From Salminus brasiliensis (taxonomy: Eukaryota > Chordata > Actinopteri > Characiformes > Bryconidae), in contig NC_132900.1 in assembly GCF_030463535.1 (NCBI RefSeq), forward strand, positions 24,173,456 to 24,237,455: 64,000 nt of DNA, in the 5' to 3' direction. Of this stretch, positions 46,388-59,959 are shown in pieces (within the stretch, counting starts at the first letter, position 1; each line of letters starts with the position of its first letter). Under the pieces are notes generated by a model, which was not told the DNA's origin, did no database searches, and saw only the letters and a list, made by a program, of their open reading frames with translations. The position numbers and the translations under genes were made by a program.

Positions 46388-49300
46388 ATGGCAAGTCCAG
46401 GAAAAGAGAGCTATCGAATGAAAAGCTACAAGAATAAGGCCCTGAACCCACAGGAGATGAGGAGGCGAAGGGAGGAAGAGGGGATTCAGCTGCGGAAACA
46501 GAAAAGAGAAGAACAGGTGGGTAGAGAGGAGGATTGCCACTTGAGAATGTCTTCTGGGTTTGTCAGACGTGAGAAGGTCCAGAACGTGTTACTTTGGAGC
46601 ATTTGAGCAAAATCAAAGTTTGTAAAGGTTTGATCATTTTCATCCCGAAAAGTACAGAACAGCATCAAATGTTTCAGCAATGAAGACTTTTTAAAAAGTA
46701 ACTTTTTTTTTACTCCAAAAAAAAAGTAAAAATGTAATCTAATGTAGTAATGATGACGTCAGTGAGTGTGAATCTCCATCGCCAGCTTTCCTACTAATCA
46801 GCACTCGGTTGCAGTAATGCTAGCATCTCAGCTGCTGTAGAAAAATGGAAATATACTTTTTTTTTTTTTTTATCTCCTTTCACCCCCATTCATTTGAGGT
46901 CTTGCTTGCACTCACTGGACATGGTATAGTGTGTTTCAGAATTACAAATAATCTCTAAACAACTTAGCTTTTACTTATCACAGAACAAGCAAAAAGCAGT
47001 GTTACTTTCTGTTTTGTGAAAGTGAAAGTAGAACAGAGAGATTCCTAGATCATTCAGATGCTTATTCACGCACCTCTGATGCCTGTGCCTTTGGACGCAC
47101 ACCATTGATTTAATGTTTGTCAGAAGGGTTGCTGGTAGGGATGGCCTGATCAGTGTTTTTGGGGAAGATGCTGATTGCCAAACGTCTTTGCCAAACGTTT
47201 GATTGGCTGAGCAGTGTGTGCTAGTTCTGCTGTGTTCTGATCAACTCTGATGTGCTGAGTGATTCTCGAGAGGGGTTTTCATTTAGTCATGATAAAAGTC
47301 TTTACTCTGCTTCCCCCGAGGCAGTTATACACATTCTACAAATATTTGTGTTTCAGTCAAACACTGTGAAATCATCAGACTGGCTCTGCACATGGAGTGA
47401 ATTTCTACACTGTATTTATCGGACTTCTGCAGCTGTGTGTGAGGTCCATATTGCTATCTAGCAGTTAAATGAGCATCTGCACAGTATAGTGACTAAGGAG
47501 GCCTTTCACCACACTGCAGCAACTCACCAAATATGGATCAAATATGACCTGACCAGCTCTCAGGGTCAGCTAGAAAGATTTGCAGCATATTTACATATTT
47601 AGGCTGCTAATCCGCCGAAGCCGATACATAGCCAGTGGAGACTTCCATCTCTAGTTGCTGGCACGTAACTGAAGCTTGGTTGTTGCAATTTCAACACCAG
47701 AGATAACTGATAGGTTGACCTCTTGTCAGTGAAAGTTTGCAGAACAGTGAGCTAATGTAATAAATGAAATTGTGTCTAAAACAGGACATTTTATTATTTT
47801 CTGTATATTATTAAATTCAGTAAATATACAGTAATTATATATGTGTGGAAGTGTGGCTCTGTAAAGAAGAGCACTTATTCACACTTAGAAATATCAATGC
47901 ATGTAATTTGCCCAGGGGTGCACACCTTTTTTGAATCAATGTTGGTGCACTCTAACTAAAGTTCTTTGAAAGCCCTAAGTATCATTTTTAAAATGTGTTG
48001 CTGAGCCTGTGTGAAACATGGTGATCGATCTTGATTCCTGAACTGCAGCTCTTCAAGAGGAGGAATGTTTATGTGCCGCCGGGTGACGAGTCTATGCTGG
48101 AGTGCCCCATTCAGGATCCTGATGTCAGCTCCACCGTCCCTATATCTGGGGTAAGTTTGGTATTAATAGTCAGAATTGCACAAAATGACTGAAACAACTA
48201 TTTTTTAGTCATTTTTATTCAGTATTTTTCATACTGTTCAAGTGTTATTTAAGATATCAGTTAGAACAGAGGTGGTGACCTGGGGCCGAGGTCCAGCACA
48301 GTTTGCTGAGTTCCCTGCTTTATCACATGGCTAAACCTGGCTGTTGAGGTGAAGCAGATGTGCTTGAGCAGGAAAAGCACTGTGCAGAGCCACTGTATTG
48401 ATTGATTCAGTTCCACTAGCAGGATACGCTTTAATGAAGGACTGATTAAATAATATATATACATAAAATGTAGGATGGGAACTGCAAATGCTGGCTGTCC
48501 TTCAGAAGAACACCTAAAATGGTTTGTATTAGTGCTTACTGTTGAATATTTAGTGTTTTTGCTGCTGTTTTTTATTGCAGGAGGGAGTTATAACTCAAGA
48601 CATGGTTCAGATGATCTTTTCTGAAGACCCAGACCAGCAGCTAATAGCGACCCAGAAATTCAGAAAATTACTCTCCAAAGGTTCAGTCTAATCTCTATTG
48701 TGTTTATATTTAAGATGTAAATTATATTTAATTTGTGAAGTCTTCCCCTTATAAAGGTCTAGATGTCTTTATTTGCATTGTGCATTATTTGTCTTTGGGG
48801 AGAAGTTCCATATAGATGTTGTATCAGTATCTTCTCACAGTTCCTAAATTGGTGCATTCCTAGTATGGAGTTCAGACATCGCATAGATCATAAATATGAA
48901 GTTAATTTGCTTATTGAAAATCCTGTTACCCTATAAAGACAAAAGTATTAGGACACCTGCTCAATAATTGTTTCTTCTGAATTTGAGTTAATCCTACTTT
49001 TCTGGAAGTAACTGGAAGACTACTATGTTTTGGAGCATTGCTGTGAGGATTTGATTGAATTCAGCATGATTACCACCCAAAAAGAAGCACTGACTGGACC
49101 ACAATCATTCCAGAGAACACAGATCTGCTGCTCCATGGCTTAAAGCTGGAGGGCTTTATAGCTTTCTAACCCATGTCTGGTATTTGGCATGGTGCCAATA
49201 GCTTCATGTTTATCTGCTCCAGAGAGTACTATTCTATTGGCCACAGCTATCCACAGGGACTAGACAGGCTGTGTGTACATTGGCATATCTGTGTCAGCAA

Positions 49301-52007
49301 CGTTTGCAGCTTAAAGTAGCTGAATACATTTATTAGAATAAGTGTCCATAAACATTGGGCTACATTTTTATTAATAATAAACTTTTTGACTCCTTCCTAG
49401 TTTATATGGTGACTCTTGTACTTATTTTGTAGAAACAACAAATAACATATGTTTCTGAACTCTTGCAGAGCCCAACCCACCAATCGATGAGGTAATCCTC
49501 ACTCCAGGTGTGGTCAGCAGGTTTGTGGAGTTCCTGAAGCGGAGCGACAACTGCACCCTTCAGGTGAGCCGTCAAGAAGACTCTAGTTTGCAGTTTCGAA
49601 GTGTTCAGTCATTTGCACTTAGTACCATGTACTGTGTAAGTGTGAGCCATATGACAAGGTTATTTAAATTAGGTAAAAAGATGAGAAAACTGTACGGATC
49701 ACATGCAGTGCAGGAATAGGACTGGCCTGATACAGTGCTGACACAACGGATTAATCTTCTCACCCTCTGCAGTGTGCTTTAGTTCGCTCCAGAGGTCAAC
49801 CCATGACCTCTGGGTTATTTTCTTCTCATCAGAGACTATAATGCACTTCATTTTTCTACATATAGAAAGTCTGATGTTTGTATCAGCTGCATAGAAACAG
49901 GCTGTAATAAAGAAAAAGCTTGTGTTTAATGTTGTTGTGTTGTGGACAGTTTGAAGCTGCTTGGGCCCTGACCAACATCGCTTCAGGGACGTTCCTGCAC
50001 ACCAAGGTGGTGATAGAGACGGGAGCTGTGCCCATTTTCATTGAGCTGCTCAACTCTGAGTACGAAGATGTGCAGGAACAGGTGACCTGTCGCTTTCTAG
50101 ATCTTGTTTTTTCTCTGTCAATAGAGTAGGATCCTTTTAACTGAATACAATTGCTTAATAAGTCAAATAGTAGTATTATATCCCTATATTTGACAATAGA
50201 TTAAGATATTTCCATTTGCTGAGATGTCATGTGCATATTCTGCAAATGCAGTACTATATTCATTTTAAAACACGCTTAAAACAAAAACTAGACAAAAGAA
50301 TCCAGGAAATATTGGACTGTTTTGTTAAAGTAGGCTTGTTGAAGAAGGATTCTGAACTTATGCTTCTGCATTTTCAGGCTGTGTGGGCACTAGGAAACAT
50401 TGCGGGGGACAATGCAGAGTGTAGAGATTTCGTCCTTAACTGTGGCATCCTGCCATCTCTGCAGCAGTGAGTATTACACAGATGCACGTCGGGATGTAAA
50501 TCTCACTAATGGAACTAATACACTAACAGAACTGTTTGCACTGTAGTGGAGTGTAAACAATGAAGCTGTGCTTTTAGCCCTGCCAGAAATAAAAGTTCTT
50601 ACCTAATTAAATTGTACTTTAATTAATTCTAACTTTTACTAGCATTACGATATTGCTGCATTTAAATAACTGCCTTCAAATCAGTTCATCCCTAAAAGTA
50701 TGTGGACACCACCTGTGATATTTCTGCTGAAATCAAGGCTATTAACCGGAAGTTTGTCTCTCTTTACTGCAGTATCAGATTTTACTCTTTTGGGATGGCA
50801 TTAATTAATTAAAAAAATAAATAAATCTTTTTGTGCAGTGGTGTATTTGGATCTCATTAAAGCATATTTTAGTGGTATGATGGAATGCTGAAATCAGTTA
50901 TATGAACCAGCTATATATAGTGTGTGCAGAACTATTACACAAATACTTTTTATTGTTGAACAACAACTATGTTCTCAATTAACCCAAAAGACTCAAATAT
51001 CAAAGCTTAATATTTTTGGAAGTTGGAGTGGTTTTTTTTTATTTGGCCATTTTAGGAGGATATCTGTTTGTGCAGGTAACTATTACTGTGCAGAATTATT
51101 AGGCAACTTAATAAAAAACAAATATATACCCATCTCACTTGTTTATTTTCACCAGGTAAACCAATATAACACAAAATTTAGAAATAAACATTTCTGACAT
51201 TCAAAACCAAAACCAAAAACAAATCAGTGACCAATACAACCACCTTTCTATACGATGACACTCAAAAGCCTTCCATTCATAGATTCTGTCAGTTGCTTGA
51301 TCTGTTTATGATCAACATTGCGTGCAGCAGACACCACAGCCTCCCAGACACTGTTCAGAGAGGTGTACTGTTTTGGGCCCATCCATCTGGCCCATCAAGA
51401 GTCACTCGCATTTCATCAGTCCATAAAACCTTAGAAAAATCAGTCTTAAGATATTTCTTGGCCCAGTCTTGACGTTTTATCTTGTGTTTCTTGTTCAAAG
51501 GTGGTCGTTTTTCAGCCTTCCTTACCTTGGCCATGTCCCTGAGTATCGCACACCTTGTGCTTTTTGATACTCCAGTAATGTTGCAGCTCTGAAATATGGC
51601 AAAACTGGTGGCAAATGGCATCTTGGCAGCTTCACGCTTGATTTTCCTCAATTCATGGGCAGTTATTTTGCGCCTTTTTTTTTCCCAACACGTTTCTTGC
51701 AATCTTGTGTTTCATCCCTCTGCAAGACATCTCACAATTTTTTACTTTTCAGAGTCCGTCAAATCTCTCTTCTGACCCATTTTGCCAAAGGAAAGAAAGT
51801 TGCCTAATAATTAAGCGCACCTTATATAGGGTGTTGATGTCATTAGACCACACCCTTTCTCATTACAGAGATGCACATCACCTGATTTGCTTGATTGGTA
51901 GTTGACTTTCAAACCTATAGAGCTTGGAGTAGGACAAGTATAAAAAGAATGATGTGATCAAAATACTCATTTGTCTAATAATTTAGCACACAGTGTATAT
52001 GCTGTTA

Positions 52008-52074
<67 letters not shown>

Positions 52075-55000
52075 TTTTTTTTTTAAATGTAGGTTACTCG
52101 CAAAATCGAATCGTCTTACCACAACCCGGAATGCTGTGTGGGCACTGTCTAATCTCTGCAGAGGGAAAAACCCTCCCCCTGACTTTGCTAAGGTGAGAAT
52201 ATTCAGTTATACATGGAGCACCTCTCTGACCGTTTCCACAATCTTGCAGGCCAGTTCGTACCTTTTCCCATTACCTACTACATTAGGAAGTGTTTAGATC
52301 TGTCATTTCCACTCCGGTTCCTGGAGTACCCACAAACTTCATGTTAGGAAAGGATGGGTAATCGGCTCATTTGATGGATTAGGAAAACGCCAATAACCTT
52401 TTCACACTCAAAGCACTGGTGTGTTATTCGCATAACCTACTACTTTGCATTACAACGCTCCAGCCTGTACCATACAGTGTTTTATCAGGTTCCTCCAGGT
52501 TTTCCTGGGGGGAGGTTTTCCTTACCACTGTTGTCTTTGGCTTGCTCACTTGCTTTTTGTTTTTTCACGTTTTATTTATTTTTCTTTTTTATTTTTTGTC
52601 TTTTTACTGGATTCCCGTAAGCATCTTTGCTACAATGTCAACAGCTGTTTTGACATCCATTCTAAGCAGGTTGTCTCGTTTCCCAGGTGTCTCCGTGTCT
52701 GAGTGTTCTGTCCAGGCTGCTGTTTAGCAGTGACCCAGATGTGCTGGCGGATGCGTGCTGGGCTCTCTCCTATCTGTCAGATGGGCCGAACGACAAAATA
52801 CAGGCTGTCATCGATTCGGGAGTGTGCAGGAGACTGGTGGAGCTGCTCATGTGAGATACCTTAAACACTAGCAAGCACACACAGTCCACAGTAGTGCTGG
52901 GCGGTATTGCCCAAAAATGCTTTTTTTTTTTTTTTTTTTTTTAAGATTCTGCCATCATGCTGTTTATTTTATTTATTTATTTTTTGCATTACTGGGACTT
53001 TACTTCTGACAAAAAATAAGCCATAAATCTATGTACACATGATCTCAACATTTTACTTTCATCTTATTTCCAAGGTTTTTAGCTTCCCCCCTTAAAATGA
53101 TTTCATGTAGTGTTCATGTAGTGTTCATGTAGTAGTTCATGAAACAGTTGCAGTATGTACAAACTGCAATATAGTAAGACTAAAGCATAAAATACTGTAT
53201 ATGTATATGTAAACATTGCTTCCTTTTTTGCAAAACAGTATTTTAAGGTGGTTCTATAAACTGACATAATGTCTGCAGTATTTAAGTATTTAGAGAGATA
53301 TTCATCAGATGTTGTACTGCTCAAGAAACATGCAAAATTGCTGTTGATCAGTTAAAATCATTTGGTTTTGCCTTGTAGTTTTATATCACAGTGTATTTAA
53401 AATTGACTCACTAAGGAATGGACTTAAAGTAAATAACAAAAATAAAAGTCAGGGCACAACTTTAAGAATTATGGATATAAATATATCCATTCACTTTATG
53501 TATTATGTTATTTCACATAGTTTCACATTGTGGCCTCTTGCTGAGGATAGATCAACTTGCATGTACTTACCAAGTACAGAACCTGCATTCTAATAAACGT
53601 CTAATAAAATGATTCAGAAAATAATAATACATTTCATGGGCGCACACAGATCTCTAAAGTTAAACTTTATGAATATTTGTATTATTTTTAATAATAATTT
53701 GTAACACATGTTAACATTGGTTTTAGTCCTTATCTTAAGAATCAGTGACTTATTTAACAACTTAAGTGCATATCAAATATTGATATTGTGCCAAACAGAG
53801 CAACACAACAAATAGGTAAGCCTGTAACTACTGAAGCCTTTAAAATACATATTTTGTACATTATTTTGTAAGTAAGCAATTACCTCAGAAACCTTTTAGG
53901 TTCTTTATTATTGTGGCATGTTCAGAAAGTGTTTTAAACTATGCTTAAATGTCACACAGATTTGGTGACTTCTGTGGATGATTAAACAAAATCACCCACA
54001 CCCATCCATTTTATGTGTCATAATGCAAAACAAGTTTAGGTGGTGCGATATGGTAGATATATTGTATCTTTATTTATTTATTCATTTTCTTAGTAAACTG
54101 TACTAGTGCAACTGTGCAAGTTTTTTGTAGTAAAGCATGCAGTTCTGATGATTAGTACTGATAATATCTTTAAAATATCGTCATGTTACCCATGTTCTCA
54201 GGCACAGTGATTATAAGGTGGTGTCCCCTGCACTGAGGGCTGTGGGGAACATTGTGACGGGAGATGATATTCAGACCCAGGTGCACAAACACTCCTTTTT
54301 CTAGTGTCTGTAGCATTTTACTGTGTTTTATAATTCTATAACACAAGTTGTACTGTACGGATGTTCTGGTGCTGTAGGTTATTTTGAATTGCTCAGCATT
54401 GCCCTGCCTGCTCCACCTGCTCAGCAGCCCTAAAGAGTCCATTAAGAAAGAGGCGTGCTGGACAGTGTCCAACATCACTGCTGGAAACAGAGCGCAGATA
54501 CAGGTACACACACACACATACACCTCTCATACTGGTGCAGACCACAGTACGATTTCACGTACACACTAGGGTCAGGGTACATTGATTGATTGATTTGGAA
54601 CCATTTATAATAAACATAGTACTTTTCTTGGAAATACTGATCAGTGGAGCTGGGGACCACATGCTTTCCTTTAAATGTGTCGGCTGCCTGGGGATGCCGC
54701 ATAGGCAGCAGTTCAAAAAGAGGCTGGCTTTGCATGTATCGGTGGAGACGTGTTAAGTCATTACCTTCCCCTTGTCGGGAGCATTGCCAGAGCTAGGGGG
54801 AGTTACGAACTGGTAGGTTAATTAGCACTACCAAATTGGGAGACAAATTTGACAAACAAACAAATAATAACGTGCAGATGAGTTCTACAACAGCATACTT
54901 GGATGTGCGGGTATCTCTTGGTATGAAAAATGTTTACTTTAAGGCCTTCATGATAAGTATTTTTACATGGGGACCTGGGTGGACACATTAATTGTAATGC

Positions 55001-56113
55001 AGAATAGCAGATTAACGGTAGAGTTTGTAGAGTGTATTTATCTGTTTGTTTCTTTGCAGACGGTTATCGATGCCAACATTTTCCCTGTGCTGATCGAGAT
55101 CCTGCAGAAGGCAGAGTTCCGCACCAGAAAGGAAGCAGCGTGGGCAATAACAAACGCCACCAGTGGGGGCACTCCAGAGCAGATCAGGTTCAGTCACATA
55201 CCTCATACGTTTCTCTATAGGGGAGGAATGAAAAGTATAGTAGAAACTCTCCTCTCTCATATTGTGGTAAAAATGCATGTTCTAAACTGCATGTTAAGCA
55301 TGTCTGGATTCTCTGAATTAGCTCCTGAACTGACACTAAAAGACTAACCTCGCCATAATACCCCAAACAGACCAGTAGGCGGTGTGTAAGGTGGAATTAA
55401 GAAGCTTTGGTAGTTTCAGGTTACAGTTTGAATAGCTGCTGTTCTGCAATAGTGTTGGAGTTTAGTAGCAGTGTCAGTTAGCACTCAGTTTAGCAAGACA
55501 GTAAACACAGTATTTGATTGTGCAGGTACCTGGTGTCTCTGAACTGCATTAAGCCGATGTGTGACCTTCTAACGGTGATGGACTCCAAGATAGTGCAGGT
55601 TGCTCTGAACGGCCTGGAGAACATTCTCAGACTTGGAGAACAGGAGTCCAAACAGAATGGAACCGGCATTAACCCATACTGCGCACTCATCGAGGAGGCT
55701 TATGGTATGTACTCGCAGTATTAGTTTTGTTCTTTACTTTAAAATAACAGCTTCAAAAACGCATTAATATTCCAATGACTTGTCATTCAGCCTCTGTCAT
55801 TGTCACATGATGCCACATCACACCACATGATGGCAGCAGTGTTGCATTCAGAGCTTCACATATTAGCATTAACTGGTTGTTTTTTTTTTGTTTGTTTGTT
55901 TGTTTTTGTTGTTGTTTTTTTGAAGGTCTAGACAAGATTGAGTTTCTCCAGAGCCACGAGAACCAGGAGATTTACCAGAAGGCCTTCGACCTGATTGAGC
56001 ATTACTTCGGCGTTGAGGAGGAGGATGCCAACATTGCTCCTCAGGTGGATCAAAACCAAGGCCAGTACATCTTCCAACAGCCTGAGGGACCAATGGAGGG
56101 CTTCCAACTGTAA
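46388..56113 (+). CDS. kpna5: KPNA5, importin subunit alpha-6
   Basis: Importin alpha binds classical nuclear localisation signals and links cargo to importin beta for nuclear import. Thirteen coding exons join in frame into 536 aa: 46388-46516, 48049-48150, 48581-48680, 49469-49563, 49950-50081, 50378-50466, 52093-52192, 52687-52850, 54202-54280, 54378-54503, 55060-55187, 55526-55704 and 55926-56113. The importin-beta-binding domain (about residues 10-55) shows the basic [16 protein letters not shown] and KRRNV. The armadillo repeats show the W/N ladder: [52 protein letters not shown] and WAITNATSG. The C-terminus [17 protein letters not shown]...EGFQL matches KPNA5. KPNA1 and KPNA6 are close paralogues; linkage to RWDD1 and ZUP1 decides for KPNA5. 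The start ATG follows acceptor cgcag|ACAAA in exon 2; a non-coding exon 1 ends at 45600. Introns contain several transposons. Confidence 0.96.
46793..46820 (+). repeat. Single unit resembling the CCAAT minisatellite
   Basis: 'actaatcagcactcggttgc' followed by 'agtaatgc' matches the variant units at 33630-34975 at all but about two positions. It is isolated in KPNA5 intron 2. Confidence 0.5.
48266..48535. mobile_element. MITE-like interspersed repeat
   Basis: 'gaacagaggtggtgacctgg', 'ttccctgctttatcacatgg' and 'gagcaggaaaagcactgtg' form a block order seen in fish palindromic repeats, related in layout to 41238-41475. In the KPNA5 intron 48151-48580. Confidence 0.45.
48940..49365 (-). mobile_element. 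Tc1-derived non-autonomous element, copy D
   Basis: Begins 'aaagtattaggacacctg' and ends 'ataagtgtccataaacattg', imperfect inverted ends of the same family as copies A-C, with 'cagagagtactattctattg' inside. No open frame. In KPNA5, before the exon at 49469. Confidence 0.6.
50920..51996 (-). mobile_element. Tc1-like transposon, partly decayed
   Basis: Ends are near-inverted: 'tatagtgtgtgcagaactat' on the left and 'ctaataatttagcacacagt' on the right. A minus-strand frame (51355-51702) keeps the transposase core: [23 protein letters not shown]-like linker, QDWAKKYL and [17 protein letters not shown], including the first catalytic aspartate. The DDE C-terminal part is missing. In KPNA5, between the exons at 50378 and 52093. 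Confidence 0.82.
52012..52070. repeat. (TG)n microsatellite followed by poly-T
   Basis: About 30 TG units then a T run at 52071-52084, together forming the pyrimidine-rich tract before the KPNA5 acceptor at 52092. It directly follows the Tc1-like element. Confidence 0.96.
52920..54180. other. Long AT-rich KPNA5 intron, no feature beyond simple repeats
   Basis: A poly-T run (52920-52942) and a short 'tgtagtgttca' triplication near 53100-53140. No coding exon or transposon terminus seen. Confidence 0.5.
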
Positions 56114-56149
56114 CTAGCTGTGACCGAGCTAAGCTTCAGGTGCTGCTTC

Positions 56150-56263
56150 CATCCTGCCTGGAGCCACGACACACTCTTTCTATCTTTTTCATTCACTCTC
56201 TCTCCCTCTCCGTTTTTTTTTTTGTTTGTTTTTTTTTTTGTTGTTTTTTTTATATTCCCTCTC

Positions 56264-56355
<92 letters not shown>

Positions 56356-56385
56356 ACTCTCACTCTCACTCTGGGTGGATAAAGG
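56150..56385. repeat. Pyrimidine-rich (TTTC)n(TC)n tract in the KPNA5 3' UTR
   Basis: T-rich stretches with TTTG, then TTTC repeats (about 56265-56297), then about 25 TC units to 56350 and CACTCT repeats to 56375. It starts within 60 bp of the KPNA5 stop, so it would be part of the mature mRNA. Frames through it are artefacts. Confidence 0.95.
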
Positions 56386-56632
56386 ACCTTCTCCAAACCC
56401 GTAGAGTTGCTTGCATCTGCTCATACAGTGCCCCGGGCTACCCCCAACTTATTCAACTTGGAGAGAAGAGTGGATGAATAAGGAAACGTCTGTAATCCTG
56501 TAGGAGCTTACAGGAATATTATCCTGTTGTGACTCTGCCCTGTCTCACATAGACTTCTAGTGTTTTTGTTCCCCCCCCCCCCCTCCTAAAATGAGGCAAG
56601 AACTGTCATTCTTTATTTTTTTGTTTTCAGAT

Positions 56633-56637
56633 TATTA

Positions 56638-56670
<33 letters not shown>
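56633..56670. repeat. (ATT)n microsatellite
   Basis: About twelve ATT units in the putative KPNA5 3' UTR, between homopolymer tracts (C at 56572-56582, T at 56800-56825). Confidence 0.9.
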
Positions 56671-58214
56671 GACATTGGCACTGGTGTCCCAAATAATAAT
56701 AAAAAAAAACTCCCTTTTGAAATGTGAAACTACCTCTATAATCATCAGCGTTAAAGAGTGTTTGGAAGCAGCGCTGAGGGTAGAGTTTTCTCCTGTTGTT
56801 TTTTTTTTTTTTTCTTTTTTTTTTTTCCCCTCCTCTTTCTTGAATACACACACTGGTTTTTCCGCTGTGTAGCCTGTGGTGCGTTCACAGCCGCTCATTA
56901 TTAGTTAGGAACTAACTGAATTTGCATGAGCAAACTGTTTTTTGTTTTTGTTTTTTTGTTGTTTTTTTTGTTGTTTCTTTCTGCCTGTGTGATCTCACAC
57001 AAACACACAACTCTGTCTAATGCTGTGTTGGTAAACAAACAAACAGACATCTATGATGATATCAGCTCCAGTGACTTACAAGGCATGAAACTGCTGCCCC
57101 TAGTTGCTGTCCTTAACTAAAGTGTTGGCACTGGCTCTTGTGCTGATGGACGTTTAACGTAGAAGAGGAGCTTGTATTTATTGGGACGGAAGTGCACATG
57201 CACGTGTTTCTGCGCGCGCGTGTGGGGTGGACAGCCGCAACCTTACACACTCACCCTGCTACCGCTGCTCCAACATGCATCGCGGAGATTAACGAACGCT
57301 ATGGCGCATCTTATTTAAATATTGGTCATGTGACCGCTCGAATGCAGTCTGGTTGGTGTCTCCATCCACAGTCATGCTTTCTAAGGAACTGTTCGGGAAC
57401 TTGCATTAATTTTTATCTTTTTTTTTGTTTTGTTTTCAAGTTTCTTATCTGAGGCTTGTGTTTCTGTTTCTGGACTAAACTAAATATCAATCATTTGTTG
57501 GTTTGATATATATTTAACGTAGACTGACTTCAACACTTGGACTGGAATTTCCGTATTGACTGAACAATAAACACAAAGTTGCTCCAGGACATGGAATACT
57601 AATGCTGGACTCTGATGACGGGACAAAGCTTTCTCTTGTTTTTGGTGTTTGACTGTGTTTTCTCCAGAGGCATGTTGTCTCCCCCCTGCCCCACCTCGTA
57701 AATGCCATTAACACCAGATAAGGAACTGCCATCTTCCGCAGTTTGCTCGTTTAAGACCTCCTGCCTGCACTCTGGTCTCATCTCTCAGGCTCTTGGTTTC
57801 AGTTCTCCCCCCTTTTTTTTTTTTCTCCTATAAATATAAAGGCAACATACCATAAACCACCCGCCCGTTTCAGCATGCTCTGTGTCGATAAAAATGAAAA
57901 TCTCATATTCAAATTCATTTTTAATTGAATAATCAGAACGCAGGCAAGTCGCTATGAGCATATTTACACAACATTTGAGATTGTAAAAGAAGCACATTCA
58001 ACAGTGTATAGTTTTCTAATATTTCTCATGTTTGTACAATGTTTTTCAGGTTTGGGTTGCTTTTTTTTCCCTTTTCCCCCTCCTCATCGGGGAAAGGTTT
58101 TTTTGTTTGTTTTATTTGGGTGTTTCAAAAGTCAACGTTGGTACCAATCTGCCATGTAGAGGACATTGGTTTTCTCCTCAAGAATGTTAAAATTGTGTAA
58201 AATGATGTAGAACA

Positions 58215-58220
58215 AATAAA
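58215..58220 (+). terminator. kpna5: Candidate distal KPNA5 poly(A) signal
   Basis: AATAAA about 2.1 kb after the stop codon. An upstream AATAAA near 57566 could be a proximal alternative. The non-repetitive sequence between the stop and this point fits a long 3' UTR. Confidence 0.5.
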
Positions 58221-58734
58221 ATGTTCTGTTACACAAGAGATCACCAGTGTTGCAGGCTGGCTGTGAGACTTTGGAAGGGAGTGAAGCTCCTACACTTTCC
58301 ATGCTTTACTTTGGAGACAAGGGAGTTGTAACCCAATGCACCTGGCAGAGATGGTACTGAAGAGAAGCAGAAAGGCACTTGCATTAAATCTGCCACTATG
58401 TGGTGCTGTGTTCACATTCCACATTAGCCAAGGCAAAAGTCCTTTTCCACAGGGCTTTTTTTCTGTCCCATGCGTGTGAAACCTGCAGGTTCTAAACAGC
58501 TGTTTGTTCTCTAGTGCTGTATACACCCACACATACCAGTGGCTAGTCACAGGGCTATCTGGAAGGGTGTCTGAGAGTGTGCAAGAGCTTATTGTTCAAC
58601 ACTGATGTGTGAAGCTGTTAAAGCGTTTTATTCTACATAGCAGTAGTTTAGGACACTGTGCAGTATTTCATCCCTCTGCCTTTATTGGGTTTACCGTTTC
58701 TTTTGTTTGTGTGTTACATCCAAGCATGTACGGT

Positions 58735-59945
58735 TGCAGTCGAAATTATTCAACCAAAATTTCCAAACTTTCTGCCTATTTGCAATAAACCAATCCAACA
58801 AGAACGATTTACATAGCTCAACCCAAATACTACACCTTTAACGACTACTGCAGTTTCAGAATTATTCATCTTTAGTTCTTAGTAGAGCACCCTATTCCTG
58901 CTATGGCCTGCTGCAAATGTGATGTATAACCAGACACCAGCCTCTGGCTGTGTTCCTGAGGAATCTAGGCTCATTCCTTATAGGCAGTGGCCTCCAGTTT
59001 GTTATTATTGGGTTTGCGTGCTGCAACCACCTGCTTCAAGGTTTTCTTTGGGGTTCAAGTCTGTGACTGTGACAATCAAGCCGTAATGTTCCAGGACTTG
59101 GCAACTGAAACCAAGGCCTGGTGGACTTGTTTGGGATCATTGTCCTGTCCCAAGGTTCCGTGACACCCAAGCTTCAGCTTTCTCACAGAAGGCAAGAGGT
59201 TTTCTTCCATGATTTCCTGATACTTAATTGAATCCATCTTGCCCTCCACATACTGCAAGTTTCCTGTGCCAGAGAAGGCAAAGCAGAGATTCACAGAGCC
59301 ACCACCATGCTTCACTGTAGGCAAGGTTTTCTTTGCAGCGTATGCGTTGTTCTTTCTCTTCTAGGACAATCCTGCTGATCTATAGGCCTGAAAAGTTTCT
59401 GTTTTGTTTAATCAGTCCACAGAACACAATCCCAATCTTCTGTGGCTTTTCTTGTGCTTTTGGTTCAGTAGAGGAGTACGGGCATGGAGAGCTTCAGCGC
59501 TTCAGCAGTATGTGCCTTACTGTGCAAGCTGAAACCTCAGTACTGCCACCAAACCTTTTGCAGTTTGTCTAGAGCTATATTTGACCAACTGCTTCCGATA
59601 ATGTGTCTCCCTTTCTGCCACGTCCAGGTAGTGTTGCCAGTGTTTCTGGTTTTGTTCCTGGAGATACAGTTGGAAGCATAGTTCACAAAAGTTAATTTAG
59701 TGCATTTCCTTTTTTTAATATACTTTTTTATTGTTTATGCAAGTCAATGATCTTCTTTGAACTTTTTGGAGAACTCTTTTGACTTATTTTGCCACATTTC
59801 TATATATTCAAACTTTCATATTTGATGTTCACTGATGTTTGATATCTCAAGCACACCTGATGCAACAAACAAGTTGCCATCTCATTTGTGAATGTGTGCT
59901 CTTCTGTTCAGGAGGTTGAATAATTCTGAGACAGCAGTTCATTTA
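58735..59945 (-). mobile_element. Decayed Tc1-like transposon
   Basis: Ends are inverted: 'cagtcgaaattattcaacca' on the left and 'aggttgaataattctgagac' on the right. The minus strand keeps transposase pieces ([13 protein letters not shown] at about 59290-59324 and QDNDPK near 59140) with frameshifts. Intergenic, downstream of KPNA5. Confidence 0.78.
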
Positions 59946-59959
59946 AAAGGTGATATTTG

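Noticed and set aside
55877-56477. Pyrimidine-tract frames after KPNA5
   Set aside because: They are simple TTTC/TC repeat translations within the 3' UTR.
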